In this document: positions 55,955 to 64,000 of the stretch, in pieces
Numbering within the stretch: the first letter of the stretch is position 1
Layout of the letters: every line of letters begins with the position of its first letter
DNA from: Chromatium weissei
GTDB taxonomy: Bacteria; Pseudomonadota; Gammaproteobacteria; Chromatiales; Chromatiaceae
DNA: 64,000 nt
Assembly (NCBI RefSeq): GCF_016583765.1
Contig: NZ_NRRR01000001.1
Coordinates: 744,001 to 808,000, forward strand
Direction: 5' to 3'
The notes under the pieces: generated by a model
Databases searched by the model: none
Seen by the model: the letters and a program-made list of their open reading frames with translations, nothing else
Told to the model about the DNA's origin: nothing
Program-made: the position numbers and the translations under genes

Positions 55955-58072
55955 TTAACTGCTTAAACGTCCTTCCAATACAACGATGCTGCGGGCACGC
56001 ACTTGCAGCGGCGCAAAATCAACGGTGATTTGCTCGCATGGGGCGCTGATGTCGGCGGGGCTGGCGCGACTGGTGTCGAGTGCCAATTGCCAACGCGCCA
56101 GTTGCCAGCGCAATTCCGGTAAACGTGGCAGTTCAAAATGACAGGCGGCATCGCTCATGTTGAGCATGATGTGCAATGGTTCTTCATCGGGTTGCACCGG
56201 CGCGAGCGTGAAGGCCAAAGTTTGCGCGGTCGAATCATCCCAGCGGGGCGCGTTGAGCGTTTCGCCGTGCCAGACCACATCCGGCAAATTGGCTCCGTGC
56301 TGCACTTGCCCAGAGAGAAAATGTCGCCGCCGCAGACTCGGATGACGTTTGCGCAGTGCAATCAGTTCACGGACAAAGCGGAGCATTTCGGCGTTGCGTT
56401 CGAGCAGCGACCAGTCAAACCAACCCAGTTCGTTATCCTGACACCAGGTGTTGTTATTGCCGTGTTGCGTGCGTAACACTTCATCGCCAGCAAGCAGCAT
56501 CGGAATGCCTTGACTGAGAAAGAGCAGTGCGAGCAGATTTTTGGCTTGCCGCTGACGCAGCGCCAGCACTTGCAGATCGTTGGTGTCGCCTTCAATGCCA
56601 CAATTCCAACTGAGGTTGTCGTTGCTGCCGTCGCGGTTTTTCTCACAATTGGCGTGATTATTTTTGCGGTTGTAGCTGACCAAATCCCAGAGGGTGAAGC
56701 CGTCGTGACAGGTGACAAAGTTGATCGAATTGGTCGGCTGGCGCAGGTTCGCTTGGTACAGATCGCTGCTGCCGGACAGACGCGTTGCCACTTCTGCAAT
56801 CAAACCTTGATCGCCGCGCACGAATTGGCGAATGGTGTCGCGATAACGTCCGTTCCATTCCATCCAGCGATAGCCCGGAAAGCTGCCGACCTGATACAGC
56901 CCAGCGGCATCCCACGCCTCGGCGATGATTTTGGTGGCGGCGAGCGTGTCGGACAATTCGATTTCCCACAGCACGGGCGGATTGGCCAGCGGATGACCGT
57001 CGGAATCTCGCGCCATCGCGCTGGCGAGATCAAAACGAAATCCGTCGACGTGCATTTCGCGCACCCAGTATTCCAGTGCGTCCACGATGAAATGCGCCAC
57101 GATGGGATGGTTGGCGTTGACGGTGTTGCCGCAGCCGGTGAAATCCAGATATTTCGCTTTGTTGAGCGCATCGAGGCAATAAAAGGTTTCGTTGCCGATG
57201 CCTTTGAAGGTCAGCGTTGGGCCATCAATGCCGCCTTCGCTGGTGTGATTGAAGACGACATCGAGAATCACGCCGATTTTTGCGCGATGCAGCGCCTTGA
57301 CCATTGCGCGGAATTCGCTCAAATGTGTGCCCAGTTCCGGCGTGACGCAGTAGCCCGGATGTGGCGAAAAGAAGCCGAAGCTGCTGTAACCCCAATAGTT
57401 TTTCAACCCAGCATCCCAAACTGCTTCGGGTACATCCTGTTCGTCAAATGCCATAATCGGCATCAGTTCGACGTGCGTGATGCCGAGCTGCTGCAAGTAG
57501 GGAATTTTTTCAATCAGACCGAGAAAAGTACCGGGATGCGTGACACCAGAACTGGAATGGCGCGTGAAACCACTGACGTGCAGTTCGTAAATAATGGCTT
57601 GCTCCGACGGCAGCCGCAGCGGCACATCACCTTCCCAGTCGTATTCTTCGGCGATCACCAAGCCGCGTGGCGAGTCGTGCGGCAACACGCCATCGCGCAA
57701 ACGCCGAAACCGTTGCCAATCGCAGACATTGACTGCTCGCGCCCAAGGATCAACCAATTCCGTCTGCGAATCGAAGCGCCAGCCGTGGGCTTGCGGCTGA
57801 TTTGGGCCTTCCATGCGCCAGGTGTAATGCGTGCCGGGCGGCAAATCGACGACCAGCACATGCCACGAAAAAAAAGTGTGGTTGATTTGCGGATCAAGTC
57901 GGATGATTTGAAATGGCTCGGTGCTGCTGGCGCTGGCGTAGAGCAGCAATTCAGCTCCGCAGGCGTGGCGACTGAAAATTGAGAAATTAACGCCGTTATC
58001 TTCGACAGCAGCTCCGGGTGGATAACGGCGTCCAGCAAGCGTGGTATAGCGGGTGGTGGTGTGCGCAGACAT
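55955..58072 (-). CDS. glgX: Glycogen debranching enzyme GlgX-type
   Basis: GH13 isoamylase-type enzyme that cleaves alpha-1,6 branches of limit glycogen. The 705-residue protein has an N-terminal CBM48 module (PPGAAVEDNGVNFSIFSRHA), then the catalytic barrel with VVFNHTSEGG, the nucleophile region VDGFRFDLASAMARD, the acid/base region IIAEAWDAAGLYQVG, and NFVTCHDGFTLWDLVSYN. C-terminal beta domain ends near residue 700. No other glg genes are in the window. It precedes the giant envelope gene by 32 bp on the same strand. Confidence 0.92.
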   Translation of the reverse strand: MSAHTTTRYTTLAGRRYPPGAAVEDNGVNFSIFSRHACGAELLLYASASSTEPFQIIRLDPQINHTFFSWHVLVVDLPPGTHYTWRMEGPNQPQAHGWRFDSQTELVDPWARAVNVCDWQRFRRLRDGVLPHDSPRGLVIAEEYDWEGDVPLRLPSEQAIIYELHVSGFTRHSSSGVTHPGTFLGLIEKIPYLQQLGITHVELMPIMAFDEQDVPEAVWDAGLKNYWGYSSFGFFSPHPGYCVTPELGTHLSEFRAMVKALHRAKIGVILDVVFNHTSEGGIDGPTLTFKGIGNETFYCLDALNKAKYLDFTGCGNTVNANHPIVAHFIVDALEYWVREMHVDGFRFDLASAMARDSDGHPLANPPVLWEIELSDTLAATKIIAEAWDAAGLYQVGSFPGYRWMEWNGRYRDTIRQFVRGDQGLIAEVATRLSGSSDLYQANLRQPTNSINFVTCHDGFTLWDLVSYNRKNNHANCEKNRDGSNDNLSWNCGIEGDTNDLQVLALRQRQAKNLLALLFLSQGIPMLLAGDEVLRTQHGNNNTWCQDNELGWFDWSLLERNAEMLRFVRELIALRKRHPSLRRRHFLSGQVQHGANLPDVVWHGETLNAPRWDDSTAQTLAFTLAPVQPDEEPLHIMLNMSDAACHFELPRLPELRWQLARWQLALDTSRASPADISAPCEQITVDFAPLQVRARSIVVLEGRLSS

Positions 58073-58345
58073 AGTGAGTCAATGTCAATGAAGTGTGGAA
58101 AATTGAGTATTAACAGTGGGAATTGAATGAATCGATTATTACAATGATCAATCATCAAAGTTTGGTGCAATACCCGTAAACTTCAGATAATAACGTTATC
58201 ATAACACGTGGAATTATTACTCCGCCGTTGCGCTCAAAAAGAGATTTGAAAGCAACGTTATCTTTATCAGGTTATCGATCAAACATTCAGAAAATAACCT
58301 GTTGTTTATTTGCTTTTTCTTATTGCGATCAGCAAGTGGTGTGCT
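58073..58345. promoter_or_regulatory. Divergent intergenic region with repeated palindromic boxes
   Basis: Lies between glgX and the PilZ gene. ATAACGTTAT (58190-58199) is a perfect palindrome. AACGTTATC recurs at 58254-58262, and CAGGTTAT (58268-58275) with ATAACCTG (58294-58301) forms an 8-bp inverted repeat. The shared GTTATC core suggests binding sites for one regulator. The regulator is unknown. Confidence 0.4.
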
Positions 58346-58699
58346 ATGAAGCCGAGCGAATTTGACAATCGCCGCCAATATCCTCGTAAGCGACTGGAAG
58401 GTTGTGAGGTTCAGCTTAAACCAATCGATGCGTCACTCGGTGATATGGAACAATGCAGCTATGGCAGTCTGTCACGCGATATTAGTGATGGCGGAATGCG
58501 CATCTGGACAGATCAATGCTATTTAGTGAATACCCGCTTGCTGGTGTCATTTGAAAACAATGCGCAAGCTGAATGGGCAAGTGTGACAACGCGAATGGGT
58601 GTGGTGGTGTGGGTTAGCCCAGATAGCACCGAGGGGCATTATTTAATCGGAATTAAATTCGGAGAAGAGGATGATTTCGACGATACGCCGCCTTGGTGA
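58346..58699 (+). CDS. PilZ-domain c-di-GMP-binding protein
   Basis: A 117-residue single-domain PilZ protein. The c-di-GMP motifs are present: RRQYPRKR near the N-terminus (RxxxR type) and DISDGGMRI (the D/NxSxxG motif). The C-terminal IGIKFGEED strand completes the barrel. It probably acts as a c-di-GMP effector on motility, pili or exopolysaccharide, but the target is unknown. ATG 58346 is chosen over an upstream in-frame start because it places the PilZ motif at a normal distance. Confidence 0.88.
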   Translation: MKPSEFDNRRQYPRKRLEGCEVQLKPIDASLGDMEQCSYGSLSRDISDGGMRIWTDQCYLVNTRLLVSFENNAQAEWASVTTRMGVVVWVSPDSTEGHYLIGIKFGEEDDFDDTPPW

Positions 58700-58723
58700 A
58701 ATAAGGAATTGATATGCGGTACG

Positions 58724-59689
58724 TTATTTCGCAGAAGCTGAAGTAATGCGTGCACGAACATCAAGCGCCACTTTTAACGCACGCAGTCCGGTGTTGCCGT
58801 CTACTAGCGGTGGCTGTTGCGTTTGTACACAGCGCACAAATTCTGCCAGTTCTAAATCCAGTGGTTTGATGGGTTCGACCACAATTTGCTCACGCATGAT
58901 CTCGGGGCGAATCGCGCCGCTGACGGCACAGGTTTCAGCTAAATCAATGGTTTGTGTGATAAAGTCAAGTGAGAGATAACGCCGGAATTGAAACACACGA
59001 ATGCGCCGCGTGGTTTTGTCAGAGACGCGGCTGGCGACCACATTCGCCACGGTGCCATTGGCAAATTCTAAACGGGCGTTGGCGATGTCGACATGTGGCG
59101 TGAGCACGGATGCGCCCACCGCAGAAATCGCGCTGATTTCGGCATTCACCAGCGACAGAATGATGTCGATGTCGTGAATCATTAAATCTGAAACGACATC
59201 AACATCCGTTGCCCGCTCCACGAAGCTACCCATGCGTTGCGCTTCAAGATACAGCGGAGAATCAATGCGTTGCGCCAGTGCCATCACGCCCGCATTGAAG
59301 CGTTCAACATGACCAATTTGAAGCAATGCGCCGTGTTGTTGCGCCAGCCGCACAATCTCCGCGCCTTCTGCAACGGTCGACGCAATGGGTTTTTCCAGTA
59401 ACACCGGAATGCCATGCGTTAATAGCGGTGCGGCAACTTCTAAATGTGCAGTCGTGGGCACAACGACACTGACTGCATCCACTTTTCCAATTAAATCAGT
59501 TGGATGCTTGTAACAAGCGCAATTTGCTTCGGCAGCGATGGCGTGGGCGCGGTCGAAATCGCTATCCACCACACCAACCAATTCGACTGCTGCCATGCGC
59601 GAGTAAATCAGCGCATGAAAGCGGCCGAGATAACCCACGCCGACGACACCGACGCGTAAACGTTCGAATGAAGTTGCGTGTTTCGACAT
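58724..59689 (-). CDS. Gfo/Idh/MocA-family oxidoreductase
   Basis: NAD(P)-dependent sugar or polyol dehydrogenase of 321 residues. Rossmann motif VGVVGVGYLGRFHA, the family EKPIA motif (VLLEKPIAST), the HVERFNAG segment and a central His-Asp pair (DLMIHDIDIILSL). Sequence around EKPIA and HVERFN recalls UDP-GlcNAc 3-dehydrogenases such as GnnA that act in lipid A variants, but no gnnB or lpx partner is present, so this remains a suggestion. ATG 59689 is preferred; an upstream extension overlaps the next small gene. Confidence 0.8.
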   Translation of the reverse strand: MSKHATSFERLRVGVVGVGYLGRFHALIYSRMAAVELVGVVDSDFDRAHAIAAEANCACYKHPTDLIGKVDAVSVVVPTTAHLEVAAPLLTHGIPVLLEKPIASTVAEGAEIVRLAQQHGALLQIGHVERFNAGVMALAQRIDSPLYLEAQRMGSFVERATDVDVVSDLMIHDIDIILSLVNAEISAISAVGASVLTPHVDIANARLEFANGTVANVVASRVSDKTTRRIRVFQFRRYLSLDFITQTIDLAETCAVSGAIRPEIMREQIVVEPIKPLDLELAEFVRCVQTQQPPLVDGNTGLRALKVALDVRARITSASAK

Positions 59690-59708
59690 GTCAGTTTGAC
59701 GCAAACGC

Positions 59709-59885
59709 TTAACCGCCAACACCGATGGCGGGCGGTGTTTGCGTTGTCGCAATGGGATTGTCCGTTGCGCCGGAGTAGAGAATGACTTGATACGTCAAAG
59801 TCACACACATTCCGATTGAAACGAACAGCAGAAGAACAAAAAACGGGTCTGGTTTTCGGCGATGCGGTTTAGAAGGAATCAGCAT
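59709..59885 (-). CDS. Small single-pass membrane protein, 58 aa
   Basis: Unrecognised short protein with a basic N-terminus (PSKPHRRKPD), one hydrophobic segment (PFFVLLLFVSIGMCVTLTYQ) and a polar Thr/Pro tail. It lies 19 bp upstream of the Gfo/Idh gene on the same strand, so the two may be cotranscribed. No good ribosome site; a GTG 12 bases earlier is an alternative start. Confidence 0.5.
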   Translation of the reverse strand: MLIPSKPHRRKPDPFFVLLLFVSIGMCVTLTYQVILYSGATDNPIATTQTPPAIGVGG

Positions 59886-60083
59886 TGTGGCAATCACTTG
59901 GAGTAAACTTTTGAGAAAGATGATACAGCGCGATCAAGTAATTAGAAAGACGATCACTCGAACGGTCTGGTTTACGCTGCACTCGATATAGACGCTAGAT
60001 CGCACATCGTATTATTGCTGAATATCCGTAAAACACTGCGGCTCCTTTGTGACGCCAGCCCCTAAATTGCTATCCAACACATC

Positions 60084-60920
60084 ATGTCCATTTACGCCAT
60101 TGGCGACATTCAAGGTTGCTTAACCGAGCTGCAAACGCTGCTTCATCAACTTCAATTTGATTCACAACACGACCGCCTCTGGTTTGTGGGTGATTTGGTC
60201 AATCGCGGTCCCGATTCACTTGCCGTATTACGCTTCATTCGCGCCCTCGGTGATGCTGCCGTCGTCGTGCTCGGCAATCACGATTTGCACCTGCTCGCGC
60301 TGGCCGCAGGAAACACCAAACACGCCGATAAAAGCAATTTGAATGCCGTATTAAACGCGCCGGATCGCAATGAATTGCTGCATTGGCTGCGTCAGCGTCC
60401 ACTGCTTCATCACGATGCCGAGCGGCAATTAACACTGATTCACGCCGGACTGCCGCCGCAATGGACACTTGCCGACGCTCGCGCTGCGGCATTTGAATTG
60501 GAAACGGCGTTGCGCGGTGAAGATTATTCAACGCTGTTGTCGGCGCTTTACGGCAATCAACCGGATCGCTGGTCGCCGAATTTAACCGGCATGGAGCGAT
60601 TGCGTTTTATTACCAACTGTTTGACGCGATTGCGCTTTTGTACGCCGAATGGACGGCTAGCACTGAAGGAAAAAGGCGACCTCGGCAGCCAAACGCCCGG
60701 TTTAATTCCTTGGTTTCAAGTCGCTGGTCGTCGCACGCGTCACGACCGCATCATCTTTGGGCATTGGTCAACGCTGGGTTATTACGCTGGAGAGAACGTC
60801 TGGGCCATTGACAGCGGCTGTTTGTGGGGCGGAATGCTCACCGCGCTGCAAGTGGAGCCGCTACCGCTGACACCGATCCAATTGAAATGTAACGGTTATC
60901 TTGTACCCGATCTCAATTGA
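60084..60920 (+). CDS. apaH: Symmetrical bis(5'-nucleosyl)-tetraphosphatase
   Basis: Hydrolyses Ap4A to two ADP. The 278-residue metallophosphatase has the YAIGDIQG, GDLVNRGPDS, and VVLGNHDLHLLA motifs, and later HAGLPPQW and FGHWSTLGYY. All metal ligands (Asp, His, Asn) are visible. It converges with folA, with a 6-bp gap. In E. coli apaH neighbours surA-pdxA; here it is 50 kb from them but next to folA, as in several Gammaproteobacteria. Confidence 0.96.
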   Translation: MSIYAIGDIQGCLTELQTLLHQLQFDSQHDRLWFVGDLVNRGPDSLAVLRFIRALGDAAVVVLGNHDLHLLALAAGNTKHADKSNLNAVLNAPDRNELLHWLRQRPLLHHDAERQLTLIHAGLPPQWTLADARAAAFELETALRGEDYSTLLSALYGNQPDRWSPNLTGMERLRFITNCLTRLRFCTPNGRLALKEKGDLGSQTPGLIPWFQVAGRRTRHDRIIFGHWSTLGYYAGENVWAIDSGCLWGGMLTALQVEPLPLTPIQLKCNGYLVPDLN

Positions 60921-60926
60921 CGGCGC

Positions 60927-61433
60927 TCAGATTCGCCGTTGCCATTCGCTAAAAGTCATGGCGAACGCATTTTGTGCATCAGCCAAATGCGCCACGCGAC
61001 TCACTTCCTGCCACTCCGCTTGATTCCACGCCGGAAAGTGCGCATCGCCGTCAATCTCGGCGTGAACGTGCGTGAGTTGAAGGCAATTCGCCAGCGGCAG
61101 CGTTTCCGCATACACCGCCGCGCCGCCGATGATCATCAATTCTGCTTCGTCAACCGTTGCCGCGAGCGCCGCCGCAACTGAATTCACCACGATGCCGCCC
61201 GCTGCGCGAAATTGCGCATCACGCGACAACACCAGATGCCGCCGCCGTGGCAGCAACCCGGGCAACGATTCCCACGTTCGTCGTCCCATCACAATGGTTT
61301 TATCGAGCGTTAACCGTTTGAAATGCGCCAAATCTGCTGGCAAGCGCCACGGCAACGCGTTATTGCGTCCAATCACACCGTTACTCGCCACGGCAGCGAC
61401 CAGAATCAAACGCGGAGTGGCGATGACCGTCAT
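60927..61433 (-). CDS. folA: Dihydrofolate reductase
   Basis: NADPH-dependent reduction of dihydrofolate, source of tetrahydrofolate cofactors. The 168-residue product has VAAVASNGVIGRNNALPWRL, the KTIVMGRRTWESLP segment, RRRHLVLSRD, and the IIGGAAVYAETL motif. The start lies 1 bp after the rsfS stop (TGA-A-ATG), so the two genes are cotranscribed. Confidence 0.95.
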   Translation of the reverse strand: MTVIATPRLILVAAVASNGVIGRNNALPWRLPADLAHFKRLTLDKTIVMGRRTWESLPGLLPRRRHLVLSRDAQFRAAGGIVVNSVAAALAATVDEAELMIIGGAAVYAETLPLANCLQLTHVHAEIDGDAHFPAWNQAEWQEVSRVAHLADAQNAFAMTFSEWQRRI

Positions 61434-61434
61434 T

Positions 61435-61791
61435 TCAGACTGCTGCGATTGCGGTTAATTCTTCGGCGCTCGGCGCTGACCACAGCCGTTCCAAGTGATA
61501 GAAATCGCGCACTTTTTGCAGCATCACGTGCACCACCACGCCGTTGAGATCAACCAGCGCCCACTCACCGCTGGTCAATCCTTCTATACCGAGCGGCGTT
61601 TCACCGGCTTCTTTTGAACGAAACGCGACGGTCTCGGCGATGGCTTTGACATGCCGATCCGAGGTGCCGGAGGCGACCACCATGTAGTCGGTAATGGCGG
61701 TTTTGCCGCGTACATCCAGCACATTGACATCACGCGCTTTCATATCATCCAGCGTCTCAATCACCAGCTGGCGGAGTTGTTCAACTTCCAT
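61435..61791 (-). CDS. rsfS: Ribosomal silencing factor RsfS
   Basis: Binds ribosomal protein L14 and blocks subunit joining under starvation. The 118-residue product shows KARDVNVLDVRGKTAITDYM, VVASGTSDRHVKAIAE, and the WALVDLNGVVVHVMLQKVRD motif, diagnostic of the family. The usual nadD neighbour is at 40.9 kb instead. Confidence 0.95.
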   Translation of the reverse strand: MEVEQLRQLVIETLDDMKARDVNVLDVRGKTAITDYMVVASGTSDRHVKAIAETVAFRSKEAGETPLGIEGLTSGEWALVDLNGVVVHVMLQKVRDFYHLERLWSAPSAEELTAIAAV

Positions 61792-61853
61792 TATTAGCGT
61801 CTCGGTTTTGAAAAAAATTGCTCAATCGAAGGAATAGCGAAGCGCACTGCTCG

Positions 61854-62930
61854 CTAACGAAAAGGCGCTGTTTCAGGTACAGCAACGGGTTCGGGTGCAA
61901 AGGGATCATCTCCAAAACCGCCGGGAGCCGTTTTGTCTGGTTCGCCGTGAAGGGTGCGCGTTGCAGTCGATGCGGCATTTTCCAGCGGCTGTTCACCCTC
62001 TGGTGTCAAACGCATTGCAGGCGGTGGAAATTCGACATCACTCGGCACCAACGCATCAGGATCGGACGGCAACGCGTTTTCGATGACCGCATTTGAAGCA
62101 GCTGGGGCGGTCAAATCTTCACGCGGATCAATGGCTTCTGCGTCAACTGTCAACGCTGGTGCAGTCGTCAACACATACAACAACGACGGTTTGGCATTCG
62201 GCGTTACCGAATTGGACGGTAAATTCAGACGCCAGCGCCGCCGATCTTCCGACACCGCAAATTGCAACTGCGCTCCATCCGCTGTACTCAACTCCACCAC
62301 TGACGATGTCGCATCACGCGGCGTATCCGCTGCCAATTCCAATCGTTCTGCGGAGATTGTTGCCAGCGCCGTCAAGGTATCCACTGCCAGCGGAACGCCA
62401 TTGACTCGCCCAAATGCGGGCACAAAGCCACGTGGCAGCAATTGGCGCGAAAGATACGCGACTGGCGGCGCAATCAACGCCGAATAAATGCGATCTTCGA
62501 TTAAATGCACCAGCTCCGCGTTTGCCACATAACGCCGATATTCCACCGGATCAATTCCGCCAAACGCAAATTCCAACGCATTCAAACGTAAACGCAGTTT
62601 TGGTGAAGCCAAACCGAGCTGCTCGCGGTCAGCAGATTGCGCCGGAAAACTGCGCTGCACTGGCGTGTTCAAAATCATCAACAACCGATTGATTTGATTG
62701 GAATCCGCATCAAGTTGTAACGGCGCTTCCATACGCCAGCCGGTCGGCGTTCGCCCCAGCGTGATCGTCGGCTCGCCCTCGCGCACGATTTCGATCAACA
62801 GCAAATCGGACGCGTTCAACTCGGTCAACAGCGGCAACGTTCGCGCCGTCGTTAAATCGCGCTGAATCAACGCGATCAATCCAATGACCAGCGCCAGCAG
62901 CGCGAGATTTATTAACCAACGTCCGCTCAT
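61854..62930 (-). CDS. DUF4340-family protein
   Basis: A 358-residue protein with an N-terminal membrane anchor (LINLALLALVIGLIALIQ) and a periplasmic DUF4340-type beta domain made of repeated lobes (LLLIEIVREGEPTITLGRTP, LSTADGAQLQFAV). The C-terminal ~100 residues are Pro, Glu and Ala-rich and of low complexity. Family members accompany GldG-like proteins of putative ABC exporters. The start overlaps the upstream GldG-like stop (ATGA), supporting a joint function. The substrate is unknown. Confidence 0.82.
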   Translation of the reverse strand: MSGRWLINLALLALVIGLIALIQRDLTTARTLPLLTELNASDLLLIEIVREGEPTITLGRTPTGWRMEAPLQLDADSNQINRLLMILNTPVQRSFPAQSADREQLGLASPKLRLRLNALEFAFGGIDPVEYRRYVANAELVHLIEDRIYSALIAPPVAYLSRQLLPRGFVPAFGRVNGVPLAVDTLTALATISAERLELAADTPRDATSSVVELSTADGAQLQFAVSEDRRRWRLNLPSNSVTPNAKPSLLYVLTTAPALTVDAEAIDPREDLTAPAASNAVIENALPSDPDALVPSDVEFPPPAMRLTPEGEQPLENAASTATRTLHGEPDKTAPGGFGDDPFAPEPVAVPETAPFR

Positions 62931-64000
62931 GATCGCCGCCCGCGTCGCCAGCGCACGATCACGCCAATTCCGAAAAATAATCCCGGTAATCCCGCCACTG
63001 CACCCAATCCAATCAAAGTTCGCTGCATGTCATTCAAAATCAATGGCGCGGCAAGCGGCGGAATCGGCGGCAATTCCAACAGCGCATCTTCACGACTGAG
63101 CCAGCGCAATAGCCGCAAACCCAAAGCACGATTGCCATTACGATTAAAAAAAGCATTACTCAAAAAATCGCCATCGCCAACAATTAAAACACGCTGTTCG
63201 CGCTCCGCTGTTGCACCATCTTCATTCGGTAATGTGCGCGTCAACGCGAGCAGCACGGGAATAGGCCCGAGCATTTCACCAATCAATTCATCGCGGTCAA
63301 TACGTGCACTGATATTTCCGATTTCATTCCAACTTTGTTTACCGGTAGCGAGATATGATGATAGCGTCCAACTCGGTGCAACCGTCGTTTCAAAACCAAT
63401 ACAACCCGGCAATACGGCAGGCGCAATTAAATCACTGCCGAGCGCATCATTTGGATATTCAGCAATGACCGCCGCCGAATTATCCATACCCATATTTGCT
63501 GCCGCGCCATCGACAACCACGCCGGGCAATACCGTCAAACCCAATTGCGTTAACAGCGGCTCCAATCCATTTAATGCTTCGGGATCGAGTAACCACAGCA
63601 AATTACCACCGCGATTCAGATAGTGAATTAAGCTCTCTACTTCATCTGGAAAAAAGCTAATTTGCGGCGTTGATAACACGACCAAACGCGTATTATCTGG
63701 AATGGTTTTTAATTGCGTTAAATCGAGTGAACGCGCTAAATAACCCTGCGCTTTTAATTCACGTCCAAAGCGACCTAAATCGGTGGTTGCCGTGCCGTTA
63801 ATTGCCCGTTCGCCATGCCCTTCAATCACAGCAACCCAGGGTATGCGTGTTTCCGTCAACCGCGAAATTGCAGCACTAATAGCGCGTTCACTAATATCAC
63901 TGAGCGTTTCACGCCGCCCGCGATATTCCAATAAAAGCTGTCCAATTAAAGACACCTCGGCATCTCGCGCCTGTTCCGGAAAACGTTGCGGATCGACGTA
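62927..64000 (-). CDS. GldG-like ABC transporter auxiliary protein (partial)
   Basis: The frame is open to the window edge (codon at 64000-63998), so the N-terminus is missing. The visible 357 residues start YVDPQRFPEQA, then the GldG-type periplasmic domain (VAVIEGHGERAI, VVLSTPQISFFPDEV, LNRGGNLLWLLDP) and C-terminal LIVGDGDFLSNAFFNRNGN with a final membrane helix (LIGLGAVAGLPGLFFGIGVI) and an Arg-rich tail. GldG proteins are linked to gliding or to an uncharacterised ABC exporter; the ATPase and permease genes would lie beyond 64000. A GTG at 63955 is not the true start. Confidence 0.82.
   Translation of the reverse strand, partial: YVDPQRFPEQARDAEVSLIGQLLLEYRGRRETLSDISERAISAAISRLTETRIPWVAVIEGHGERAINGTATTDLGRFGRELKAQGYLARSLDLTQLKTIPDNTRLVVLSTPQISFFPDEVESLIHYLNRGGNLLWLLDPEALNGLEPLLTQLGLTVLPGVVVDGAAANMGMDNSAAVIAEYPNDALGSDLIAPAVLPGCIGFETTVAPSWTLSSYLATGKQSWNEIGNISARIDRDELIGEMLGPIPVLLALTRTLPNEDGATAEREQRVLIVGDGDFLSNAFFNRNGNRALGLRLLRWLSREDALLELPPIPPLAAPLILNDMQRTLIGLGAVAGLPGLFFGIGVIVRWRRGRRS

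Noticed and set aside
61835..61856. TAGCGA / TCGCTA inverted repeat as a terminator of the GldG-DUF4340 pair
   Set aside because: The stem is only six bp, overlaps the stop codon, and the T-tract is more than 15 bases away.
61781..61996. 71-codon frame at the rsfS / DUF4340 boundary
   Set aside because: It lies antiparallel-independent across the end of the DUF4340 gene in another frame and has no ribosome site; the DUF4340 frame explains the DNA.

Overview
The window is about 64 kb of a Gammaproteobacterium chromosome. The evidence is the lptD-surA-pdxA block, an mlaFEDCB lipid-transport operon, a six-subunit Rnf complex headed by an RseC-like gene, RsfS, ApaH, a DUF1841 protein and AmgK. 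A flavoprotein with the cysteine layout of sulfide:quinone oxidoreductase suggests, but does not prove, a sulfur-oxidising lineage. No rRNA, tRNA, CRISPR array, insertion sequence or phage gene was seen. Coding density is high. Both window edges cut genes: prmB on the left and a GldG-like gene on the right.

Layout. 1-4.3 kb: prmB (partial), a short-chain dehydrogenase, a PilS-like histidine kinase with an altered phosphoacceptor motif, and two small conserved genes. 4.4-10.3 kb: pdxA, surA and lptD (minus strand) with divergent amgK. 10.3-11.9 kb: aroK-aroB. 12.2-18.1 kb: three genes joined by ATGA overlaps, encoding a receptor-like Ser/Thr kinase, a formyltransferase-fold enzyme, and a 1066-residue protein joining a beta-propeller, an extracytoplasmic sensor region and an MFS transporter. 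This is the strongest candidate for an undescribed system. 18.2-26.1 kb: malic enzyme and the divergent rseC-rnfABCDGEH operon. 26.3-30 kb: an alcohol dehydrogenase, nadA and a dynamin-like GTPase. 30.4-39 kb: one direction and closely spaced: RND adaptor, RND pump, a small secreted protein, a periplasmic protein, an orphan ParA ATPase, a membrane protein with a Met/Val heptad array, and proA. 39.2-42.4 kb: SQR-like flavoprotein, an easily missed 52-residue protein, nadD and mutM. 42.4-46.8 kb: gltX-mlaFEDCB. 46.9-50.7 kb: an orphan hypC and pta-ackA. 50.8-58.1 kb: glgX, a 1384-residue envelope protein and an OmpA/DUF4892 protein. 58.3-64 kb: PilZ protein, Gfo/Idh/MocA oxidoreductase, small membrane protein, apaH, folA, rsfS, and a DUF4340/GldG pair.

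Together the genes cover outer-membrane biogenesis (LptD, SurA, Mla, AmgK), ion-coupled electron transport (Rnf, SQR), acetate and malate metabolism (AckA-Pta, malic enzyme), NAD, PLP, shikimate, proline and folate synthesis, and signalling (PilS-like kinase, receptor Ser/Thr kinase, PilZ). Two short repeat families lie partly inside reading frames: a CTGACAACTG-type repeat (in surA and pta) and a CCCCCT/AGGGGG palindrome (in a small secreted-protein gene). Base composition alternates between GC-richer and AT-richer stretches, sometimes within one gene. All function calls come from reading motifs; no database search was run.
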